DNA of 64,000 nt from Blastomussa wellsi (Eukaryota; Cnidaria; Anthozoa; Scleractinia; Plerogyridae): the NCBI GenBank assembly GCA_947652115.1, contig OX393573.1, positions 170,001-234,000 of the forward strand, given 5' to 3'. Under the pieces are notes generated by a model. That model did no database searches. It saw only the letters and a program-made list of their open reading frames with translations, and had not been told where the DNA came from. Below are positions 32,901 to 41,014 of the stretch, piece after piece (position 1 is the stretch's first letter; every line of letters begins with the position of its first letter). A program made the translations under genes and the position numbers.

Positions 32901-33103
32901 CAAACTATTGACGGAAAACGCCGACTTGTTCGGGACGTCTCCCCAGGTCGTACGATACTGTTACGGCGCGTGGCAGGACATGCAAATTCCAGGACATGCA
33001 GCGAAGAGGCATCAAATTCGACGGTGCTTGGTGCTTCAAGCGTTTCCGAATAAGTGGAAAGACGTGCACGACAGGTACAGACGAGTGACGGACAAGCCTT
33101 TGG
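32899..33103 (+). pseudogene. Captured, internally deleted copy of the ATPase gene
   Basis: Two blocks are copied from the ATPase gene. The first (32899-33018) matches 40208-40325 and has a 4-bp TGCA insertion. The second (33027-33103) matches 40587-40663. The 260 bp between them in the source gene are missing. It ends in GACAAGCCTTTGG, where the polymerase sequence resumes in the opposite sense. Confidence 0.92.
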
Positions 33104-33852
33104 ACGCAGATGACTTTGCGTGTGTCCCCGTATTCGTCAATCGTCAACCCATCCAGGTATTCCATCAAGTCCTCGGTGCATGACGTACCGTAGAAGGAGA
33201 GCGTGTCGTCTTCGTCTTCCGGCTCTGCACACACGAGGATGGGTGTCTGAACACCGTCGGTGTCGGTGACGGCTTCGTAGTCCGCGTACACGAAGAGGGG
33301 TCTCGGTTTTTCCACCCACGCTTGACCGTCCTCGTCCATCTTCACGATACCGCCAGTACCCACTTCGGCCAAGGGTATTTTCATCAATTTGGGCTCGTCT
33401 TTTTCTGGATCGATGGGCTGGATGTAGCATTTGTGGGATGCCAGCTCCACCTCTTTTTCGCAGAAACGGCACCTGTCCCACCCGCACTTGTGTTTGTATC
33501 GCTTTCTGCTTTTCTTTTCTTTGGAGGCTTTTCTGTGTCTCGGGACGAAGGGTTCCTCTAATTCGCGGTGATAATAATCACATAACGTAGACTGACCTGG
33601 CTCTTGTGGCTTTTCGTCCACTTTCTTGGCCATCTCGCGTTTCCGTTTGGCATCTCGTTTTAACCTGTAGTTGGCAGAACGTCTTTCGTTGTCGCTTACA
33701 CCCGTTCTGATCGGAGAACCGAGTCCTTCTTCGTAGTAGATGGACGGCGTGTTGGCAATGCGTCTCAATTCTTCTACTTCTTCGTCAGTCATGAGGGCCA
33801 TGTTGGTCATCGCGCAAAAGTCTTTTCTTAAATACCTCTCGCTCTGCTGCAT
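33104..33852 (-). pseudogene. Polinton DNA polymerase B, N-terminal and exonuclease fragment
   Basis: On the - strand from an ATG at 33852 the frame encodes a Lys/Arg-rich region, a zinc-ribbon-like cluster (CGWDRCRFCEKEV...HKCYI) and the ExoI motif FVYADYEAV. It ends at about residue 250 (DEYGDTRKV), where it meets captured ATPase sequence; the residues that follow in the open frame are antisense ATPase. A TATA box lies about 35 bp upstream of the ATG. The whole polymerase active site is missing. It belongs to a different lineage from the polymerase at 14931-18037. Confidence 0.88.
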
Positions 33853-33884
33853 CTGCGTCTTCTGACGACCTTGCAGGTCCCTCT

Positions 33885-33896
33885 CTTTTATATAGC
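33885..33896 (-). promoter_or_regulatory. TATA box of the polymerase gene
   Basis: GCTATATAAAAGAGAGGG on the - strand ends about 35 bp before the ATG at 33852. Together with the TATA box on the other strand at 34085 it forms a divergent promoter region of about 200 bp, with CCAAT-like sequences near 33945 and 33968. Confidence 0.65.
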
Positions 33897-34084
33897 ATTT
33901 TGGCGGATCGAAAATCCAGTGTTCCCATTGGTTCTTTTTGGGTCATCCAATCAGAACGCTCGAAAACGAACCAATTGCGACGAAGGGCAAAGGTCAGTAC
34001 TTTTCCATCATCTCCTTTGCCCGGGCTTGCCCGCCGCCACGTAGGACCTTGACGGTGATTGGTGGATTTCGATCCGTCGCTAAG

Positions 34085-34094
34085 GTATATAAAG
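34085..34094 (+). promoter_or_regulatory. TATA box for the rightward gene block
   Basis: GTATATAAAGCGATC faces right, toward the integrase and capsid block. The region before it contains GATTGG (reverse CCAAT). It is the only clear TATA box before 43541 on the + strand, so it may drive the whole integrase-to-protease block. Confidence 0.6.
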
Positions 34095-34333
34095 CGATCT
34101 GAAGGTGGAGGACACCTACGATTACAAACGACTGTGCGACAGACTCGCCCGACTGTTGTACGCGGAAAGAGAGACGAGCGAATTCTGGTTCGCCAAGCCA
34201 GAGACATGAACTTGTACGATAAGGAATTAAGAGAATTTAGATCGTGTTGTAACGACGTAGGGTGTTGCTACATCAAGGGTGCCTTTTTTGTGAATAAAAG
34301 TTCATTTTTTACCCTGTTGTCTTCATTCGAGTC
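34095..34333 (+). other. Leader region with a short orphan open frame
   Basis: Between the TATA box and the first credible ATG is a short frame reading VEDTYDYKRLCDRLARLLYA that stops at 34208 and has no ATG. Another frame reads MNLYDKELREFRSCCNDVGC from 34206. An AATAAA is at 34291-34296. This could be the remnant of a small gene with a lost start; I do not recognise it. Confidence 0.35.
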
Positions 34334-34618
34334 ATGAATAGCGAAGCGTACTGGTGTTGGGTGAAAGACGTGTGTCTACGCGTCTATCTCAAATACGGGC
34401 AAGGGATCACGGTTCCCTTAGATCCTGATCCCGTCCACGATCCCTTGCAAGTTTTCGACGAGGCCGACGTACGAAACAAACCCTTTCGTTTCGCCGTCTA
34501 CATAATGTGATTGAGGTACCAACCCCACGCATTCGATCGGTTCAATTGTCTGTTGACGCAACGCGACGATCTGGTACGGGATTGCACGGTACGACTGACC
34601 ACCATTCTGGCGACATGA
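34334..34618 (+). pseudogene. Unknown small protein interrupted by an in-frame TGA
   Basis: A frame of 95 codons from the ATG at 34334 (MNSEAYWCWVKDVCLRVYL) to a TGA at 34618, broken only by one TGA at 34508-34510. The part after the break (RYQPHAFDRFNCLLTQRDD) looks equally protein-like. The final TGA overlaps the integrase ATG as ATGA. No domain is recognised. It is either a nonsense-mutated gene or a readthrough gene; the general decay of the element favours mutation. Confidence 0.55.
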
Positions 34619-35674
34619 AACGAGCATTGCAGAACTACGTCGATCCTTCCAAACCTGGCAGTTTGGGAGGCGTGCATCGGTTTGCCAGAGCCCACCGACT
34701 CGACCCGAATCAAGTCAAGAAACTCTTGGAAACGGAACTCGCGTACACGTTACACAAACCCAGAAGGAGACGTTACCCCACCTTACCCGTGTTGGTGTTC
34801 GGCATCGACGAGCAATGGGTGGCCGACCTGATCGAGGTGCAAAACATCGCGAGAGAAAACAAAGGGTACGGGTACCTGCTGACGGTCGTGGACGCTCTTT
34901 CCAAGTACGCGTGGGTGGAACCGGTCAAAAACAAGACGGGGAAAGCCGTGACGGAAGCCTTCGCCAAGATCTTGAAGCGAGCCAAAGGTAGAAAACCGAT
35001 CAATTTACAGACGGACGACGGTAAAGAATTTTACAACAAGACCTTTGCAGAGTTCACGAAACGTCGAGGCATCCATCACTTTTCCACGGCCGGAGACACC
35101 AAAGCCAGCATCGTCGAGAGGTTCAACCGCACCCTGAAGGGACGCATGTACAGGTACTTCACTGCCGCGAACACGACGAATTACACCAAAGTGCTGCCCG
35201 CCTTGGTGAAAGGGTACAACGTCTCGTTTCACCGAAGCATCGGCATGGCACCCGCCAAAGTGAACTCGGCCAACCAAGAAGCCGTGTGGAACGTGCTGTA
35301 CGCCAAGAGCTCGAAAGGGAAAAAGAAGACGTCGCCGCAGCGAATTCAAAGCGGGCGACAAGGTACGTCTCAACACGAAATTTCGTCCTTTTCAGAAAGG
35401 TTACTTGCCCGGATGGACGGAGGAGGTGTTCGTGGTGCGCCGAGTGAAGCCGGGACCTCCTCTGACCACTTACGAGTTGGACGAATACGACGGCACTCCT
35501 CTGAAAGGCACGTTTTACAAGCAGGATTTGCAAAAAGTGTCCGTGGGAGACGACGACCTGTGCAGGGTGGAAAAGATTCTGAAACGAAAAGGTACAAAAG
35601 TCCTGGTGCGATGGAAAGGATGGCCCATCAAATACGATAGCTGGATCGACAAAAAAGCTCTGGTGACACCATGA
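34615..35674 (+). pseudogene. Polinton integrase (retroviral-type DDE) with chromodomain, frameshifted
   Basis: Integrase that joins the element ends to host DNA, giving 6-bp duplications. From the ATG at 34615 (MKRALQNYVDPSKPG) it has a catalytic core with the three acidic residues in WVADLIEV, QTDDGKEF and KASIVERFNRTLK, followed by NVSFHRSIGMAPAKV. The frame shifts by one base near 35335. The continuation carries an SH3-like segment (AGDKVRLNTKF, PGWTEEVFVV) and, at about 35560-35660, a chromodomain (VEKILKRKGTK, VRWKGWP..YDSWI). Chromodomains read methylated histone tails and can steer integration. An ATG for another frame at 34507 gives a longer open frame, but its first 36 codons overlap the preceding small gene. 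The stop overlaps the next ATG as ATGA. Confidence 0.92.
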
Positions 35675-36648
35675 AAGACTTTTACGTCAAGTTGACGAGC
35701 GGTTCGAATCGGTTCGAATTTCCGGACAACCGAGCCAACCGTTTCAAGAACAGACTCCCGTACCTGATGCAGTTCAAGGAACCCGGTTGGAAAGTGGGCA
35801 TGACGGACATTCACGTGCCCAAAGCGCCCCGTCGAGTGGACTTGAAAGATCCCTTCTTGTTCCGTTTCGAGTGGCACTTGAAGTACGGCGACGGAACTTA
35901 CGCCGGTGCGGACGACACGACGTTGGAGATCACGCGCGACGTTCTGGAACGGCTGCACCCCAACATCGCCAGCAGTACCCAACTCCTGCAAGCCGTGCGA
36001 CGTCTCTACTACAAGACGTTGCAAGACGTGGACGTGGTGGACGCCGACCTGGGGCGAGACGGTGTTCGACCGAGACGAATTCGTCTTGGACAACCGCGAG
36101 ACGTTCACGGGGGACGCCCAGCGTTACCCGGCCGTGTTCGTGGGATTTCGATTGGCCCGAGACATGGGATGGATCGAGGTGACGGGTCCGCCCGATGCTC
36201 CCGTTCTCCCTATGTTCTGGGTGACAATTTACGCAAAGACTTTCCCGACGACACCGTGCCCGGTGCCACAGACATCGTGGAAGGCAACGACGAATTTTAC
36301 AAAGTGGACAACGATGCCCTCCAGTTGAGCTGTTTCTGCAATTGGGTGTTTTCGTACATGGACGAAAGTTACGAAAGAGCCTTCGGGTCCAATCGACGCC
36401 AACTGTTCGTGCACTCCAGCGTGGTGGAAAGCATCCCCGTGGGCGTACGCATGACGAATCTCTTGGGGGACATTCCGTACTCCTTGGAACGACGCGGCTA
36501 CGAGATGCAACACGTTCGATATATGCCCGTACGCGGAGAACTATTGGACATTATCGAGATCGTGGTGAAGGAGGAGGAAGACGACACCGACGTTCACTTC
36601 GAAACCGGGAACACCGTGGTGACGTTACATTTCAAGTATGCCTGGTGA
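35671..36648 (+). pseudogene. Minor capsid protein (penton-like), first paralogue, two frameshifts
   Basis: Predicted single-jelly-roll vertex (penton) protein. It begins MKDFYVKLTSGSNRFEFPDN with FKNRLPYLMQF and GWKVGMTDIHVPK, and ends RYMPVRGELLDIIEIVVKE...TLHFKYAW, the standard pattern of Polinton minor capsid proteins. Two frame changes, near 36048 and near 36216, bracket a segment whose natural reading (LARDMGWIEVTG and neighbours) is in another frame. The outer frame stays open throughout, which hides the damage. It is paralogous to the next gene. Confidence 0.85.
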
Positions 36649-37672
36649 AGAGTTTTACCTCACGTTACCCAGCGACAGCAGTCGTCGCGAATATCCCGAC
36701 AACGCGAACAATCACTTCAAGGTGCGACTACCCAACCCCATTCGTTTGGAAGGACAAGGTTGGAAAGTGGGATTGAGCAGCATTTCCTTACCCGATGCCG
36801 AAGTGACCATTCCGTCCGTGACCGACGATCCCGAGACCATCCTCTTCATGTACAAGTGGGTCAGAGACAACGACAATAAACCTTATCAGGGCAACCGATT
36901 TACCGTCGGGACAAGCAAAGTGAATCTCCACGACTTGAACAACGTGTTTTCTACGATGAACGGTGTGGAATTCATGAAAAGCGTGGTGAATTTCTACGAT
37001 CAGAAAAAATTCACAGCCTACGGTGGTCCAAAGCTGGGTAGCAAATATACCAGTCCGATAGACAATAAACGCTCGTACATACAGTTCAAGTGGGAAGGAG
37101 ACGAATTGGTCATGGACAACAAAGACATCACCCGAAAAGGAGAACCTCCTGCATTCCAGATCAACAAACACCTGGCCGCAAAGATGGGGTGGTTGTCTGA
37201 AGATGAAAGTAAGTTGGGACCAAATCTCCTCATGGAATTTGAGTCAGACACCATCCCCAATATCAGCATCAATTATGCCGACGTGACAAGTTTTGCGGGA
37301 AATCCTACATTGTCGGATAGTAGTGGAGAGTTTCTCAATTTCAGCTATTACTGCAACTGGCGATTCATCAACTTGAACAAAGCATTTGGACACGTGTTGG
37401 GGACCACGACGTCACGATCTCTGTTCGTGTACTCGGACGTGGCCCAGAGTTCGGTGGTGGGCGATCAAGTCACCGATCTGTTGCGAGAAGTCAACTACGT
37501 GAGAAAAGGACAAGGCAGCGCTTACTTCGAACCGCTCCACGTACAATATATTCCGGTGCGCAAGGACACGTTGGACATTATCGAAACGCAAGTGTCCGAG
37601 ACGAACGGACCCTTGACCACATTCGGTGTTGAAGGCAGGACCATCTTGACGTTGCATTTCAAGCGAGAATGA
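36638..37672 (+). CDS. Minor capsid protein (penton-like), second paralogue, intact
   Basis: 344 residues with no visible damage. The start MPGEEFYLTLPSDSSRREYP, then NHFKVRLPNPI and GWKVGLSSISLPDAE, parallels the first paralogue, as do FNFSYYCNWRF-type and LFVYSDVAQSSVVGD segments and the ending EPLHVQYIPVRKDTLDIIE...ILTLHFKRE. Expected role: pentameric capsomer at the icosahedral vertices. The ATG lies 11 nt inside the end of the first paralogue, and its TGA overlaps the next ATG as ATGA. A 180-bp piece is copied into the polymerase remnant at 32721. Confidence 0.9.
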   Translation: MPGEEFYLTLPSDSSRREYPDNANNHFKVRLPNPIRLEGQGWKVGLSSISLPDAEVTIPSVTDDPETILFMYKWVRDNDNKPYQGNRFTVGTSKVNLHDLNNVFSTMNGVEFMKSVVNFYDQKKFTAYGGPKLGSKYTSPIDNKRSYIQFKWEGDELVMDNKDITRKGEPPAFQINKHLAAKMGWLSEDESKLGPNLLMEFESDTIPNISINYADVTSFAGNPTLSDSSGEFLNFSYYCNWRFINLNKAFGHVLGTTTSRSLFVYSDVAQSSVVGDQVTDLLREVNYVRKGQGSAYFEPLHVQYIPVRKDTLDIIETQVSETNGPLTTFGVEGRTILTLHFKRE

Positions 37673-37917
37673 GAGGAAGTTGTTTGACGCGCTACGTACC
37701 CGACCAAGACGGCACAGGTTTCTTCAAAGACATCCTTTCCTCCACCGCCCGAGAAGGTTGGCGAGGTTTAAAAAGGGGTCCGTTGGGTCTACTCGTCAAC
37801 ATTTGCGCTGCCGTGGCCGGAGCCAAGAGAGGAGCGAAACGCACGGTGAAACGTACGATAGAAAGAGAAGCCAGCAAGAGACTCAAGAGAGGCCTCAACG
37901 ATCTGTTTGGTTCGTGA
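37669..37917 (+). CDS. Small basic protein with central hydrophobic segment (pX-like)
   Basis: 82 residues: MRGSCLTRYVPDQDGTGFF, then LKRGPLGLLVNICAAVAGAK (a short hydrophobic stretch beside a Gly/Lys pair) and a Lys/Arg-rich tail. This pattern resembles the small adenovirus core or membrane-active peptides (pX/pVI type) that are encoded between penton and hexon genes in Polintons; the assignment rests on position and composition. It overlaps the previous stop as ATGA, and its own stop overlaps the next ATG as TGATG. Confidence 0.7.
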   Translation: MRGSCLTRYVPDQDGTGFFKDILSSTAREGWRGLKRGPLGLLVNICAAVAGAKRGAKRTVKRTIEREASKRLKRGLNDLFGS

Positions 37918-38117
37918 TGATGAATCCCATCTATTCCAGACGCGTGAAACGGATAAGGAAAATAAGTCAACGAGGTGGGACCCTTTGGTCCGGCGTCGCC
38001 ACCGCCGCCGTTCGATTACCTTGGACCGACTTGGTGAAACGACTGCAGCGACAGTATCCTATAAAAAAGCGAGGTCAACGCGGAGGTACGTTCATTCCCA
38101 GTCGTCAAACGAAAACG
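37917..38117 (+). CDS. Small basic protein with QRGG motifs, fused in frame to the capsid gene
   Basis: From the ATG at 37917 (MMNPIYSRRVKRIRKISQ) the frame encodes about 67 residues rich in Arg/Lys, with QRGGTLWSG and GQRGGTFIP. No stop separates it from the major capsid start at 38118, where the sequence reads ACGATGACA; every other boundary nearby has a separate stop. Either the two are one precursor cut by the viral protease, or a stop has been lost through an indel. Confidence 0.55.
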
Positions 38118-39511
38118 ATGACATATCTCGTGCCTCTGACCGGATCGGCGGGCGTGTCCAATCCGAAATTGGATCTGTTTCGCGTCCCACCCACCGATGT
38201 CAGCATCTCCAGTTTTCGCATGGTGCCCATCCAGACCTTTACCACAGGGATCAACCTCGTGGACTTCAGGTCGATCAGCAAGAAGATTACATCGATTTGA
38301 GTCGCAGTTTCTTCGAAGTGGAATTGAGGTTGAAGAAAGCGGCGGACGGTACCAATTACGCAGCGGCAAACAACGTGATTCCCGTCAACAACTTGGCGCA
38401 CACCTTTTTCAAACAGATCAACGTCAAACTCAACGGAACCTTGATCAGTCCTCAGACCGACACGTACCATTACAAGGCCTACCTCGAAACGTTGCTGAAC
38501 CACGACAGAGACGACGGCGACACCATCTTGAAACCTCAAGGCTGGTACAATGGCATCGACTGTCCCGACACGTTGACGGCGAATAACCTGGACGATGCCG
38601 CGCCTCACGCCGACTTCGAAGCTCTGACTACCACTCAACAAGAAACCGTGAAAGCCCTGAAAGCCGAAAGAGCCAAGTACCTGGGAGGTGCCGTGCACGT
38701 GTTGCGCTTCACGCCCCACATCGAAGTGTTTCACATGGACAAGGTCTTGGTGCCAGGCGTGCAACTCCAGATCCAGATGTACTTCAACAACCCAGATCTG
38801 TTCACCGTGGGTGTCGCATGGCAAGCTGCGGCTCCACTCACCATCCAAGACGTCAAAGTCAGACTGTACCTCTGTACACTGAGACTCAATCCCTCCGTGT
38901 ACTTGGAATTGGAAAAAAAACAGAGAACGACCCGGAAAACCGTCAGCTACACCACCGTGAGAGGCGAAATCAGGACCTACAACATGGAAGGCAACCAACA
39001 ACGCTTCGAGATCAACAACCTGTTTCAAGGACGCATCCCCAATCGCTTGGTGGTGGGTATGGTGTCGACGGAGGCTTTCACCGGCACGTTGGTCACCAAC
39101 CCCTTCAATTTCCAGAAATTCGGTTTGAGCAGCATTCGTCAATTGGTGAGAGGAGAAGAGTACCCGTACGAGACGTTGGAACTGGTGCACGACGACGACA
39201 GCAAGGATCTGAGAGGATACTTCAGGTTCCTGCAAGCCACGGGGTGTCTGTGCCGAAAGAAAGGAAACATGGTGAGGAGCGAGGAATGGGGACAAGGCAG
39301 GAACAGCACGCTGTTCGTATTTGACAACGCGGCCAACGGATGTTTGGACAGTCCCGTGTTGAATCCCAAACAGAGCGGAGAGGTGCAGCTGGTCCTGAAT
39401 TTCGGTGCCAATCCAGGAGTCAACATCACCGTCGTGGTGTACGGCGAATTCGAAAACTTGTTAGAAGTCGACGCCAACAAAGTCGTCCTGTACAACGTGT
39501 ACGAACGCTGA
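38118..39511 (+). pseudogene. Major capsid protein (double jelly-roll, hexon-like), one frameshift
   Basis: Main shell protein of the predicted particle. It starts MTYLVPLTGSAGVSN with LDLFRVPPTD. After a single-base frame change near 38265 it continues as QVDQQEDYIDLSRSFFEVEL, NNLAHTFFKQINVKLNG, HTYHYKAYLETLL-type (YHYKAYLETLLNHDR) and ends ANPGVNITVVVYGEFEN...VVLYNVYER. This order is diagnostic of Polinton major capsid proteins. Length is about 464 residues if the shift is ignored. Its TGA is followed by ATT where the protease begins. Confidence 0.93.
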
Positions 39512-40083
39512 TTGAACGCGTGGCCCTGAACAACGTGCAGTTGGACCATTTTGCAGAAGCAGACCCCGTGTTGAAACCGCATTTTCACGGGACCGTGGCG
39601 TGCGACGAATTACCGTCGACCCCTCGCAAAGACGTGCCTCGGGGTTACATCGTCAACACGGATCCGCCCGACTTACCGGGTCGCCATTGGATCTCCCTGT
39701 GGACCGAAGGCAACGTGTGCGAGGTGATGGACAGTTACGCGTTACCTCTGGAGGCGTACCAGACCGCGGGACCGTTGCAAGCGTGGTTAAAGAAACATTG
39801 GAAGTACGTGATCCGAAACGGACAGAGTTTACAGTCGCTGTTCAGCAAGAGTTGCGGCGATTACGCCCTGTTGTATTTGAGTTCGAAAGCCAGAAACGAA
39901 AGCATGCAATACTTTGTAAATCGATTCTCCAAACACGATTACGCGGCCAACGACCACAAAGTAGGCCAGATGTTACGAGAAAAAATAGTAAGAGCTTTAG
40001 GATGGCAAGACGTTTGTAAACGACCTCACGTTCAGAACACCGTGCGATCGCACGGCGGTGTAAATCATTTGTTTTTCAAATAA
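39511..40083 (+). pseudogene. Adenain-like cysteine protease, start codon lost
   Basis: Maturation protease of the adenovirus/Ulp1 type. Catalytic elements are visible: GRHWISLWT (His), VMDSYALPL (Asp) and a C-terminal SKSCGDYALLYL (Cys with the preceding Ser-Lys). The frame is open for 190 residues to TAA at 40083. No ATG is present at the natural start: the capsid stop reads TGATT, whereas elsewhere in this element the pattern is TGATG. A single substitution therefore probably removed the start. An AATAAA at 40079-40084 overlaps the stop codon. Confidence 0.88.
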
Positions 40084-40084
40084 A
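40079..40084 (+). terminator. Poly(A) signal overlapping the protease stop
   Basis: AATAAA shares bases with the TAA stop at 40081-40083. The same overlap occurs at the phospholipase gene (43374-43379). It suggests that a transcript block ends here. Confidence 0.6.
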
Positions 40085-40120
40085 GAGGTGTGAAAACGAA
40101 CCTGTAGTCACTCTGTACCC

Positions 40121-40807
40121 ATGGATCGAGGAGACGCGTTCACCTTCAACTGTCCGTGCAGCATCTTGATCGTGGGACCGTCGGGCTGCGGTAAGACGGT
40201 CTTCACTTCCAAACTCTTGACGGAAAACGCCGACTTGTTCGGGACGTCTCCCCAGGTCGTACGATACTGTTACGGCGCGTGGCAGGACAAATTCCAGGAC
40301 ATGCAGCGAAGAGGCATCAAATTCCACGAAGGCATTCCAGACACGAACGATTTGAAAAAGTGGTTTCCCAAAGGAGGTGTACTGGTGATGGACGATTTGA
40401 TGGACGAAGGAGGCAGCGACAAACGCGTGCTCGATCTATTCACTAAACACTCTCATCATCAAAACATCACGGTGTTGTACTTGTGTCAAGACATGTTCCC
40501 GCCCTGCAAGTACGCCAAGAGCATTTCCAGAAACGCGCATTGCGTAATAGCGTTCAAGAACCCTCGCGACCAATTGGGATTTCGAAACTTGGTGCTTCAA
40601 GCGTTTCCGAATAAGTGGAAAGACGTGCACGACAGGTACAGACGAGTGACGGACAAGCCTTTGGGTTACATGGTCTTGGACCTGCATCCTGCCAGCAGCG
40701 ACGATCGACGACTCCTCAGCCACTTGTTAAAAGACGAGGGATACGTGCGATGTTATGAGTTCGAAGTAGAAAAAGACACTCCCATCCGCGACCTAGACTA
40801 TCTGTGA
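40121..40807 (+). CDS. Packaging ATPase (FtsK/HerA type, A32-like), intact
   Basis: 228 residues, MDRGDAFTFNCPCSILIVG onward. Walker A is GPSGCGKT near residue 19, Walker B is VLVMDDLMDE near residue 87, and LCQDMFP and FKNPRDQLGFRNL follow. This is the short A32-type genome-packaging ATPase of Polintons and related viruses, which pumps DNA into the preformed shell. No frameshift is seen. Its stop overlaps the next ATG as TGATG. Two pieces are copied into the polymerase remnant. Confidence 0.94.
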   Translation: MDRGDAFTFNCPCSILIVGPSGCGKTVFTSKLLTENADLFGTSPQVVRYCYGAWQDKFQDMQRRGIKFHEGIPDTNDLKKWFPKGGVLVMDDLMDEGGSDKRVLDLFTKHSHHQNITVLYLCQDMFPPCKYAKSISRNAHCVIAFKNPRDQLGFRNLVLQAFPNKWKDVHDRYRRVTDKPLGYMVLDLHPASSDDRRLLSHLLKDEGYVRCYEFEVEKDTPIRDLDYL

Positions 40808-41010
40808 TGCAGCTACGCGACGTGTCGTCGTGCAGGTTCCTGCACCGATGGATGCGACACTTGAGCCAGATGAGGCCCGACGACATGGATCGCGACGCCA
40901 TGACACGATTGGTGACGACGTTTAAGACGTGGGAGGACGTGGACGATCTGGTACGAGCATATAACGAGACTCACTTCAGAAAATTGATTCAATCGTTACG
41001 CGATTGCTGA
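40807..41010 (+). CDS. Unknown 67-residue protein
   Basis: MQLRDVSSCRFLHRWMRHL ... ETHFRKLIQSLRDC, probably helical. The start is coupled to the ATPase stop (TGATG). No domain is recognised. Its position between the ATPase and the two-membrane-segment protein is the only clue. Confidence 0.65.
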   Translation: MQLRDVSSCRFLHRWMRHLSQMRPDDMDRDAMTRLVTTFKTWEDVDDLVRAYNETHFRKLIQSLRDC

Positions 41011-41014
41011 GGAA

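Noticed and set aside
32577..33053. + strand frame joining capsid and ATPase pieces
   Set aside because: It is a chance fusion of antisense polymerase and captured fragments; no start signal or domain integrity.
35515..36108. 197-residue - strand frame
   Set aside because: Antisense shadow of the chromodomain and first penton gene; GC-rich codons keep antisense frames open.
38105..39295. 396-residue - strand frame
   Set aside because: It is the antisense shadow of the major capsid gene, whose + strand frame shows clear family motifs.
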